From: Gryganskiella cystojenkinii
Taxonomy: Eukaryota; Mortierellomycota; Mortierellomycetes; Mortierellales; Mortierellaceae
Reading direction: 5' to 3'
DNA length: 10,543 nucleotides
Assembly (NCBI GenBank): GCA_015852425.1
Contig: JAAAIG010001119.1
Location: 1-10,543, forward strand
The translations under genes were made by a program, and so were the position numbers. Shown here piece after piece: positions 1-6,510 of this stretch (its first letter is position 1; each line of letters opens with the position of its first letter). Below the pieces are notes generated by a model. It saw only the letters and a list, made by a program, of their open reading frames with translations, was not told the DNA's origin and ran no database searches.

Positions 1-85
1 TTTAAATTCTGTTATATGTGGCCCTGCTTCGTTGTTGTTAACCCCCCTCTTGGTTGCTGTTTTGTTCATCCCTTTTTTATAATAG
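1..85 (+). other. 3' part of an intron of the protease gene (splice acceptor at 84-85)
   Basis: The reading frame of the protease has an in-frame TAG at 83-85, so the coding exon cannot extend through it. The stretch just before is pyrimidine-rich and ends in AATAG, a normal fungal acceptor, and coding resumes at 86 in phase 0 with Gly-Ala-Trp before the Met at 95. TTAAC at 38-42 is a plausible branch point. The donor is probably outside the window; GTTATAT at 11 is a poor donor candidate and would give a 75-bp intron. Confidence 0.75.
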
Positions 86-1783
86 GGCGCTTGGATGGTC
101 TCCGACGCCGGTTTGGGCGAGACCTCGACCTCGGTTGCCTCTTTTGATAACGTTGGAGGAAACTACTTTTACCTCACCTACGCTGGCGGTGCTGAGCACC
201 CTTACTCGATCGCTTCCGAGTACGGTAAGCCCTCGGTCTCGCTCCCTGCCAACACTGTCCTCGTCCCCGTCTACGAGAAGGACGGTTCTCTCTCGGATGG
301 TTGCGCCCCCGAGCCCTACGCGGCTGCTGACGTCAAGGGCAAGATCGTCCTTGTTCTTGGTGATGTCACCCGCTGCCGTTCCGGTGGACGCGGTGCCGCC
401 GCCGTTGCCGCCGGTGCTGCCGGTATGGTCATCCAGACCACTCCTCTGGGACTCAGCTCTATTGCTGGTGTCAAGGATTTCCCCATGGTCTCCGTTGATC
501 ACCAAGCTGGTGAGGATATCTTGGCCTCTTACAACAAGAACCACAACGCAGCCTTCACTTGGTCCACGGCCAAGAAGATGTTCAAGGTCGAGGGTGGTGG
601 CGCTCCCTCAGACTTCTCGTCCTGGGGTTTCGACGGCAACTTGCACTTGAAGCCCGATATTGCCGCTCCCGGTGGTAACATCCTTTCGACTTACCCTGTC
701 AACTTGGGTTCTTATGCTATTGAGTCTGGTACCTCCATGGCTACCCCTTATGTTGTTGGTTCCCACGCATTGTTGTACAATGCTCACAAGCGTGTCCTCA
801 AGAGTTCTGAGGCTCGTCAGATCTTGATGAACACTGCCAACCCTGGTCACTTTTCCGGCAACCACTCCGACCCTGCTCCCGTCGCCAAGCAGGGTGCTGG
901 ATTGATCAACGTCCGCAACGCTATCCAGACCAGCACCATCTTCTCGCCCGACAAGATTGAGCTCTTGGACTCTGTTCACTTCACTGGCAAGTCCGTTGAG
1001 GTCAAGATTAAGAACGTTGGCAAGAAGACTGTCGAGTATGCTTTGAGCCACGAGTTTGCCGAGTCTGTTGTCCACTACCGTGGTGGTAACACTTTCCCCC
1101 TTGCAGAGCCCATCATTGAGAACGACCATGCCTCGGTCAAGTTCTCGGTCAACAAGATCAAGATCCAGCCTGGAAAGACTGGCAAGGTCAAGGTCCAATT
1201 CTCGGTTCCCAAAACTGGCAAGGATGAGGAGTTCCCCTTCTACTCCGGCTGGGTTGTCGCTACGCCTCTCAAGGTCAAGGGCGGTGTCTCCGTTCGTATT
1301 CCCTATGCTGGTGTCAAGGGTGACATCGCCAAGTTGCCTATCGAGGACAAGTCAGTTGGTGCTCCTGCTCTCTTTTTGGTCAAAGGTGGCAAGGTCGTTG
1401 ACGCTGAGGCTGGTCACAAGATTGATTTCACGACCGAGACTCCCGTTATCTTGTCCCGTATCGGTTCCCACACCCCCGACTTGACTTTCCGTTTGCTTGA
1501 TGCCAAGACTGGCGCCTTTGTCGGTCATATTTTCACCAACTACGGTAACTTTGGAGGTGAATTCGGTCGCTCCAAGAACTTGAATGACGAGACCAAGAAG
1601 CTTAATGTCCTTACCGTCAGATGGACTCAGGCCAAGATTTTCAAGGATTCCAACCCTGATACCGTGGCTGTTGATATCCCCGCCGGCCACTACAAGGTCG
1701 TCGTTGCTGCTCAGCATCAGCTCACCAAGGGTGACTTCCCTGCTGACTATGAGGTCACTGAGGTCGCTGATATCACCATCTAA
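86..1783 (+). CDS. Subtilisin-like serine protease (S8 family), last exon, N-terminal part missing
   Basis: This is the C-terminal 565 residues of a subtilase, an endopeptidase probably secreted or sent to the vacuole. Numbering from Met at 95: residues about 55-145 form a PA (protease-associated) insert with the GKIVLVLGDVTRCRSGGRG strand and an Ala/Gly-rich loop; DFSSWGFDG and LKPDIAAPGGNILSTY (about 173-200) lead into GTSMATPYVVG, where Ser214 is the catalytic nucleophile. Residues about 285-400 resemble the Fn3-like domain of C5a-peptidase/Vpr-type subtilases (PFYSGWVVAT), followed by about 160 residues of beta-rich C-terminus ending ADITI. The catalytic Asp and His and the oxyanion Asn must lie on upstream exons. 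Met95 is internal, not the start, because coding begins at the splice site at 86. Codons are strongly biased (Lys nearly always AAG, many C-ending codons), suggesting high expression. Family is certain; the exact subgroup and cellular site are inferred. Confidence 0.93.
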   Translation, partial: GAWMVSDAGLGETSTSVASFDNVGGNYFYLTYAGGAEHPYSIASEYGKPSVSLPANTVLVPVYEKDGSLSDGCAPEPYAAADVKGKIVLVLGDVTRCRSGGRGAAAVAAGAAGMVIQTTPLGLSSIAGVKDFPMVSVDHQAGEDILASYNKNHNAAFTWSTAKKMFKVEGGGAPSDFSSWGFDGNLHLKPDIAAPGGNILSTYPVNLGSYAIESGTSMATPYVVGSHALLYNAHKRVLKSSEARQILMNTANPGHFSGNHSDPAPVAKQGAGLINVRNAIQTSTIFSPDKIELLDSVHFTGKSVEVKIKNVGKKTVEYALSHEFAESVVHYRGGNTFPLAEPIIENDHASVKFSVNKIKIQPGKTGKVKVQFSVPKTGKDEEFPFYSGWVVATPLKVKGGVSVRIPYAGVKGDIAKLPIEDKSVGAPALFLVKGGKVVDAEAGHKIDFTTETPVILSRIGSHTPDLTFRLLDAKTGAFVGHIFTNYGNFGGEFGRSKNLNDETKKLNVLTVRWTQAKIFKDSNPDTVAVDIPAGHYKVVVAAQHQLTKGDFPADYEVTEVADITI

Positions 1784-1969
1784 AGAAATCTCCTTCCCTC
1801 CCTTCCTCCATCCTTGAACATACCCCCTTCCTTCCTCTTCCCGCATCATAGATATCAAACTCGAAAATGTCACATTTGCTAAAATAATATACAAAAAGCA
1901 AAAAAGCTGGTTCTTTTTTGGTCCACGCTCATGAACAAAAAAAAGCTTTTCGATAATTTATTTGCAGTG
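1784..1969. other. Convergent 3' region between protease and SAC3-like gene
   Basis: These 186 bp lie between two stop codons that face each other. The left half is a C/T-rich protease 3' UTR with AATAAT at 1883-1888 as a possible polyadenylation signal; the right half has A-runs and the palindrome AAAAGCTTTT. No gene is visible. Both transcripts must end here, possibly overlapping. Confidence 0.6.
1957..1962 (-). terminator. AATAAA polyadenylation signal of the SAC3-like gene
   Basis: TTTATT on the + strand reads AATAAA on the - strand, seven bases beyond the TAG stop at 1970-1972. This is unusually close to the stop and implies a very short 3' UTR if used. Confidence 0.45.
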
Positions 1970-3092
1970 CTATGATTTGGCCTTGAACATGATTTGTCCC
2001 TCGCGAATAATGACTTTGGGAGCCAGACCGAACTTCGACTTCAAGGTCGTCAAGCGCTCATCCTCCAACCCGGGGTCCTTAATCATAGCTGCCAAGGGTG
2101 GTGAAGACAAGCCCACGGCCTCGGCGAGGACTCCCACAGGTAAAGAATAATAAGCCTTAGAGATCGTTGCCACGGTCGAGGTCCGCGATGTTTTTAGAGC
2201 ATCGCCCATTCCGTGCTGGAGCATCAATATTTGGTCCCATGACAATGGACCCTCAGCGCTCACGAGTCGTTCTCGCTCCGTCCAATGGCCAACTCTCAGG
2301 GCTCTCCAATACTCCAAGACCGGCAACAGATCGGAACCTAAAGGATTCTGCCTTAACTGATAGTGCTGACGCTGGTATTGTTGAAATCCGTGCAGCATCG
2401 AAGAAATCAAGAGATCCGTCTCTGTCCTGGGACGTGTGATCGCCTGAGACAACGCATCGACCATTCCCACATCCAAGACACCCCCATGGGTCGCTGGCGC
2501 AGCGCGAGGTGGTTGAGCGAGATGGTGTAGGATGTAAAGAGCCAAAAATCGTTTCCTTTCTCGTGGGATGGTCGCGATCCTGGCCAACGAGTCCGAGGTT
2601 GAAGTATCGGTCGTAAACGGCTCCGATGGATAGACAGCAGGATGTAGTTCTTGAACGAGATGATGCAGGGCTTTCGTGAGCTCAGGTATATTTCCTGCAT
2701 AAAGGCTGTTCAACACTGACTCTTCGTAGACTAGTTGTACCAAGCAAAAAAAAAATGTGTTCATGGCAATTGTTAGGAAGATATTGTTCTAATAAGAGGA
2801 AGGGCTATTAAAAGGACCACGATAAGCATTACCTTCAACTGCAAACGCATCCTTGGTCTCGGTCGCAAAGAGTCCTTCGCGAAGTTTACGGAAACTTTCC
2901 AAAATCGTGTCCATCTCTTCGGATTGACGGGTCTTGGCCGTGATCGGCTTGAGTTTGTCGACACCGTATTGCTCTTCATATTGCTCGATCTAAATGCAAC
3001 AAAATAATGTATCGCAAGAGTTAGACCACCTCTCCATATTTTTCGCCCGCGAACATATGATAACTTGCATTTACTTTCTTTTTCTTTACCAT
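1970..3092 (-). CDS. SAC3/GANP/PCI-type domain protein, three exons
   Basis: The gene can be assembled as exon 1 at 3075-3092 (MVKKKK), exon 2 at 2833-2989 (52 codons plus one base) and exon 3 at 1970-2730, giving about 311 residues; both introns have GT...AG ends and the frame is kept. The joined protein reads through DTILESFRKLREGLFATET, then AVEVYEESVLNSLYAGN across the second junction, then FLALYILHHLAQ, and near the C-terminus TISKAYYSLPVGVLAEAVGL. The alternation of helical pairs followed by a winged-helix-like end fits the SAC3/GANP (PCI-related) family, whose members act in mRNA export, splicing-linked or proteasome-lid-like complexes. The family call is by pattern resemblance only, so the function is uncertain; the exon structure is better supported than the name. 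The first exon is very short, and a longer 5' exon cannot be excluded since the frame stays open upstream of the Met. Transcription converges with the protease gene. Confidence 0.6.
2731..2832 (-). other. Intron 2 of the SAC3-like gene (102 bp)
   Basis: On the - strand it starts GTAATG at 2832 and ends CAACTAG at 2731. It splits a Val codon (G|TC), joining AVE to VYEES without a frame change. A T-run of nine lies shortly before the acceptor, as expected for a pyrimidine tract. Confidence 0.75.
2990..3074 (-). other. Intron 1 of the SAC3-like gene (85 bp)
   Basis: On the - strand it starts GTAAAT at 3074 and ends GCATTTAG at 2990, phase 0. A second donor, GTAAAG, lies 15 bases upstream directly after the ATG and is in the same phase, so either donor leaves the downstream frame intact and differs only by the residues VKKKK. 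Confidence 0.55.
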
Positions 3093-3127
3093 TATTTTAA
3101 TCTCTTCAAAGACTTGCTCTTGCACAT
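3092..3127 (-). other. Possible 11-codon upstream ORF overlapping the SAC3-like start codon
   Basis: An ATG at 3127-3125 opens a frame for MCKSKSLKRLK whose TAA stop (3094-3092) shares its last A with the main ATG in the string TAATG. If transcription starts upstream of 3127, this layout would favour termination-reinitiation at the main start. The transcript start is not known, so the uORF may not be in the mRNA. Confidence 0.35.
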
Positions 3128-3154
3128 GTCTCGCTTTAAGACTATGACTTGATC

Positions 3155-3170
3155 TATATAACAAAATTGG
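3155..3170 (-). promoter_or_regulatory. TATA and CCAAT boxes upstream of the SAC3-like gene
   Basis: On the - strand CCAAT (ATTGG at 3166-3170 on +) is followed by TATATA at 3155-3160, about 63 bp before the proposed ATG at 3092. This placement supports a start near 3092 and a short leader. The rest of 3093-3347, between the two - strand genes, is A-rich and shows no gene. Confidence 0.45.
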
Positions 3171-3347
3171 CGGGATGAGAGGGGGAAAGAAAAAGAAAGG
3201 AAGTTGGTTTCTTTGTGCCGAACAATAAATACAAGGGGAAAAGAAGAAAACTGTGCAAGAAAAAAAGGTAAAAAAGGAATCATCTATGTAACAAATTTTA
3301 ACAGGAGAGCCGGCGGCGGGACGACACGAAAAAAGGACTTGAATAGT

Positions 3348-5543
3348 TTACCCTGAATTATCCCCACGGCTGACAAGAGTCATACGTTCGACACCTGAAC
3401 CAGAAGATTTTTGTCCGAGAGCCTTCCTCCGAGCCAGAGTATCGGCATCGACAGTAAGATCAGAGCTGGAGGCAGCGGCGGACTTTTGGCGATTTGCAGC
3501 GAGGAAAAGAACTGGTTCATCCTTGCTGTTATTCAAATCTGCTTTAGCCAATTGAGCTGTCAATCCAGAGACAGATGGGGTTGTGGTGGAAGAATTTTGA
3601 CCCTTGGGCTTAGCCTTGTAAGTCGATTGTTCCCACCATGGAACCTCTCCCACCGGCTGAGCGTCATCGTTTTCCTTGGACGCTGGTGGTGGCGCAGCTG
3701 AGGGCGTCGAGGAAGCCTCTTTCTTTCTTGACGTGTTGGATGTATTGCTTATCCTTGAAGGCTCTGCTTTAGGTTTCTCTGGTGCTGGCTTGATAGGCTC
3801 TTGCTCCTCAGTCTTTTTCTTGGCACCATAGGTCGATTGTTCCCACCAAGGCCTCTCTGCACCCTCGGTCGCAGCACTAGCATCATCTTTATGATCGTCT
3901 TCGGCGTCCTCCGTCGCCGGTTGGTCCCTAGATCGACGCTTCTGACTGTCCTTGTCCTTGCCACCCTTGCCACGACTACCTCTGGGCGACGATTTCTCGG
4001 AAGGTGAAGACGACAACATGATCGCATCCAGTTTGCCGCGGGATCCTGTCCTGTTATGCTGATTCTTCCCTGGACCACTGTTACCAACAGCCGCAGCGGG
4101 ACGCGGCTGCTCTGGATATGGAAGGTCTTGTTCCGGCATCGGTGCTTTCTCCCATCGATCGTTGTTGGATCCGGAGAGTCGATGTTGTTGTCGAGGGGAG
4201 GGGTTAGCTTCCAGTCGATCCGCGTACATGGATCCACCAGAGGTTCGATCCCTTGGTACCTCACGACGCTTGAAATGGACGGAGTCGTCCCTTGGAGAGC
4301 TAGTGGACGGGTGCAAGTTTGGGTAGGGCCTGTCCTCCTGCAGAGTCTTTTCCCAGCGGCCTTCTGAAGTTGAATCTCGGCTACGCCTGTTGGAAGACCA
4401 GTCCTTTCCGCTGGATGGGGCTATTTGATCCATATAAGTCCTCGAGGGCCGCGTCGAGGGACTTTCTGAACGACGAGTCGAAAACCCGTCTGGATTGTTG
4501 ACGTGTCGGTTGGATGCAGGTGCGGGAGACACTTGATCCATATGCGCTCTCGACGGGCGGGTAGAAGGACTTGATGAACGTCTAGTTGAGAAGCCATCGG
4601 GGTTGTTCACATGTTGGTTTGGGGAGAACGATGCTTGATCCATATGAGTCCTTGAGGTGCGAGGTGAAGGACTCAGCGATCGTCCAGTGGAGATGCCATC
4701 GGGGTTGTTTACGAATGCACTGCTAGGAGAAAGGGATCTTCTCGGGTGATCATTTCCTCCTCTTCCTGTTGTATAGGGGGAAGAGGGTCGTTGCCTTGAG
4801 GTCTCCCACGGTAGTCGATCGTTGGATCCGCCCTTGTTCCCCGCGCGTATAGGTGAATTGGACCGGTAGGAGGGTGAGCGACTGCGATCCATCCGGTTAC
4901 GATTATGATGATTATTGGCATCCAGTTCTGGGGCTGGTTTTGGCGGTAGAGGGATTGTGGTCCTTGGTGTATTGGACCGTTGTTGCTGTGAGGCGGGAGA
5001 GCCTCGTTGACTGCTGCTGTGGTCATCATTGTATCGACTACCCCATCGACCCTCACTCTGCGGTGAGCCATAGGATCCATTGTTGTGGTTATTGCTATTG
5101 TTATGGTGGTTCGAGCGAGGCGGGTCTCTGTTGTACGACTGTTGATGGTCCCGGGACTGGAGACGACTACTCATCGGTTGCAGGGTTGATCCGTTTTGAG
5201 TGCGTCTGTCCAGGGATCGATTGGATCCGTCTGTGAACCCTGCAGTGTATCGCGTGGTTGAAGGTTCTTTCCTGTTGTTACGAGTGTCGCTGGACAAAGT
5301 AGAGGCGATTGTAGAAGTGTTTCTGTTGCTGTTGCTACTGCTGCTGCTGTTGTTGTTGCTGTTGTTGTTGTTTGTAGCATTGTTCATGACAGAGGAGAGA
5401 GACTCGGCAGAAGTAGCTGCAGCTGCGGCGAGGTATTCTTCGTCGTCAGAGAAGACGGGAGCATCGAAGTCAATCTCGTCGTCCGTGTCGTCAGCCCAGT
5501 CCAATGACGCGGGTGGATTCGAGACCGAGGAGGAGGCATCCAT
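3348..5543 (-). CDS. Large intrinsically disordered Ser/Asn/Arg-rich protein with PWWEQSTY motifs, function unknown
   Basis: One 731-residue open frame with a clean ATG at 5543. I do not recognise a catalytic domain. Residues 15-45 are acidic with a tryptophan (DWADDTDDEIDFDAPVFSDD), a type of motif often used for protein binding. Residues 54-75 are Asn/Ser runs. Residues 130-270 are rich in RS, RP and SP dipeptides, typical of RNA-associated or kinase-regulated tails. Residues 278-373 hold three repeats with the core NNPDGFSTRRS..SPSTRPSR..MDQ. GRW and DRW elements recur (GRWGSR at 165, GRWEKT at 395, DRWEKA at 462). Residues 565-572 and 635-642 are identical PWWEQSTY motifs followed by Lys-rich stretches. 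The tail is VERMTLVSRGDNSG. An RNA-, translation- or cytoskeleton-linked scaffold is possible but only a guess. The stop lies in the context GGGTAAAC, which could also be a splice donor, so a further 3' exon is conceivable. It lies 255 bp upstream of the SAC3-like gene in the same direction. Confidence 0.8.
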   Translation of the reverse strand: MDASSSVSNPPASLDWADDTDDEIDFDAPVFSDDEEYLAAAAATSAESLSSVMNNATNNNNSNNNSSSSSNSNRNTSTIASTLSSDTRNNRKEPSTTRYTAGFTDGSNRSLDRRTQNGSTLQPMSSRLQSRDHQQSYNRDPPRSNHHNNSNNHNNGSYGSPQSEGRWGSRYNDDHSSSQRGSPASQQQRSNTPRTTIPLPPKPAPELDANNHHNRNRMDRSRSPSYRSNSPIRAGNKGGSNDRLPWETSRQRPSSPYTTGRGGNDHPRRSLSPSSAFVNNPDGISTGRSLSPSPRTSRTHMDQASFSPNQHVNNPDGFSTRRSSSPSTRPSRAHMDQVSPAPASNRHVNNPDGFSTRRSESPSTRPSRTYMDQIAPSSGKDWSSNRRSRDSTSEGRWEKTLQEDRPYPNLHPSTSSPRDDSVHFKRREVPRDRTSGGSMYADRLEANPSPRQQHRLSGSNNDRWEKAPMPEQDLPYPEQPRPAAAVGNSGPGKNQHNRTGSRGKLDAIMLSSSPSEKSSPRGSRGKGGKDKDSQKRRSRDQPATEDAEDDHKDDASAATEGAERPWWEQSTYGAKKKTEEQEPIKPAPEKPKAEPSRISNTSNTSRKKEASSTPSAAPPPASKENDDAQPVGEVPWWEQSTYKAKPKGQNSSTTTPSVSGLTAQLAKADLNNSKDEPVLFLAANRQKSAAASSSDLTVDADTLARRKALGQKSSGSGVERMTLVSRGDNSG
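3618..3851 (-). repeat. Two identical PWWEQSTY motifs in the disordered protein
   Basis: The octapeptide occurs at residues 565-572 (3828-3851) and 635-642 (3618-3641), each preceded by an acidic/small residue pair and followed by a Lys-rich tail (GAKKK and KAKPK). They are 70 residues apart in otherwise low-complexity sequence and include the only WW pairs in the protein, so they look like short linear binding motifs. Confidence 0.85.
4425..4712 (-). repeat. Three imperfect protein repeats (NNPDGFSTRRS type)
   Basis: Three tandem units of about 35 codons encode residues 278-303, 312-337 and 348-373. Shared elements are VNNPDG[FI]ST[RG]RS, SPS[TP]R[PT]SR and MDQ. Synonymous differences between the copies show that the amino-acid pattern has been kept while DNA drifted, so the duplication is not recent. 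Confidence 0.85.
5319..5384 (-). repeat. AAC/AGC trinucleotide tract encoding poly-Asn/Ser
   Basis: On the + strand this is a run of GTT, GCT and GTTGCT triplets in frame with the disordered protein, giving residues 54-75 of mostly Asn then Ser. The triplet period keeps the frame when the tract changes length, so it is likely to vary among strains. Confidence 0.8.
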
Positions 5544-5600
5544 TGAGCGTATGTAGATACAATAGCAATCGGCGTATGATGAAATAAATAAGTGTCTTGT

Positions 5601-5636
5601 TGAATGAATGAATGAATGAATGTATGTATGTATGTA
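5601..5636. repeat. Compound tetranucleotide microsatellite (TGAA)5(TGTA)4
   Basis: Five copies of TGAA at 5601-5620 run directly into four copies of TGTA at 5621-5636, then TGAT. It lies 57 bp upstream of the ATG of the disordered-protein gene, so it is probably in its 5' UTR or core promoter. Confidence 0.95.
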
Positions 5637-5725
5637 TGATGAATGGGGGTATGAAGACGTGAAAGAGGAAGGAAGTGAGGATTATTCGAATTCATTTTCA
5701 TGGAGAAACATGTGGATCAAAATTA

Positions 5726-5731
5726 CACGTG
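5726..5731. promoter_or_regulatory. CACGTG E-box in the divergent promoter
   Basis: A palindromic CACGTG reads GTCACGTG on the - strand, matching the Cbf1-type bHLH consensus RTCACRTG. It lies 183 bp upstream of the disordered-protein ATG. A single 6-bp match can occur by chance. Confidence 0.3.
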
Positions 5732-6436
5732 ACTACCACCACTTTTTTTTTTACACGTTTTTTTTCCCTCTCTTGTTGCCCACTATTGGATCAATCGATT
5801 TTAGCAACAAGGAGTCTATTGATGAGCTAGGAAAGAAAAAGAAAAATAAAAAATGCGCCGTGAAACTAATAAATTGTTATTCCTATTAGAAGATTATTAC
5901 CAATGCTCTGATCCTTTCTTTTCTCCCTTTCATATTTTGAAACGGTTGAGGGTCGCAGTCCTTTTCGTCTCAATGTTCAAGAGGTGGAGCATTAGTTAGC
6001 CTTTCTTTTTCTTTTCCTTTTTTTGGTCGCACAATCATGACTCGGTACGTACTCGGTACTTTTTGCGGTGATTTTCCATGTTCGTCCATTTTGTCACCAC
6101 AGACTGTCTCTCCTGTAATCCACCCGCCATCACCGCGTGTGTGTTCTCTATACCTCTTGTCAACAATTCGCGCGATGTCCATCTGATCGCCTGGCACTTT
6201 AACCCCGTCAAAATTGAACGCTGCGATTTGTTGGACGGTTTTGTTGGTCGTACAAAGAGAAAGCAAAAAAAAAAAAAATAGGATCTGTTCGCGTGGCTGG
6301 TCTCTCTTGATACTGCGCCAGTTCGTTTCAAAGTCCATCAACTCCAATTGAAAAATACGGAAGAAAACAGACACCAGCGAATCAAGCAGAGCATGTCCAC
6401 CTTTCATATCGACTGCGGCCACCGTGCCCTAGTCAT

Positions 6437-6444
6437 TATAATAA
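6437..6444 (+). promoter_or_regulatory. TATA-like element of the F-box gene
   Basis: TATAATAA followed by an A-run lies about 67-74 bp upstream of the ATG at 6511, a suitable distance for a core promoter with a short leader. The A-rich surroundings make chance matches likely. Confidence 0.35.
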
Positions 6445-6510
6445 AAAAAAAGGAGGTTACACTTTTACTTCCATCTGCCACACTTCCTTTTATTGGTGTC
6501 CAAAAACGAC

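Larger units (their letters stand above)
5544..6510. other. Divergent intergenic region between the disordered-protein gene and the F-box gene
   Basis: The 967 bp between two outward-facing start codons must hold both promoters. It is rich in A- and T-runs (T9 at about 5744-5752, A14 at about 6266-6279). I see a tetranucleotide microsatellite, a CACGTG site, an ATTGG (reverse CCAAT) at 5785-5789 and a TATA-like element near 6437. Open frames of up to 150 codons exist on the - strand at 5970-6422 but read through poly-A/T tracts and resemble nothing; I do not call a gene here. Confidence 0.6.

Noticed and set aside
95..97. ATG at 95 as the start of the protease
   Set aside because: It is internal: the PA and catalytic regions follow without the upstream Asp and His sites, and coding continues back to the splice acceptor at 85.
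608..1894. Long antisense frames (608-1198 and 1352-1894, - strand) opposite the protease
   Set aside because: They follow from the strong codon bias of the protease, which removes stop codons from the opposite strand; their products look like no known family.
2731..2764. Met-initiated start of the SAC3-like protein at 2764 (MNTFFFCLVQL)
   Set aside because: These codons are the T-rich end of intron 2; splicing joins exon 2 in frame and gives a continuous protein.
3348..3350. Extra 3' exon of the disordered-protein gene using GGGTAAAC as donor
   Set aside because: No clear acceptor with continued coding sequence was seen in the A/T-rich 255 bp downstream, so the TAA at 3348-3350 is kept as the stop.
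5970..6422. 150-codon frame on the - strand in the divergent intergenic region
   Set aside because: It encodes a poly-Phe stretch from a T-run, overlaps other frames of similar length, and shows no family resemblance.
6493..6510. F-box protein starting at 6493
   Set aside because: The codon at 6493 is TTG; the first ATG in frame is 6511 and it directly precedes the F-box.
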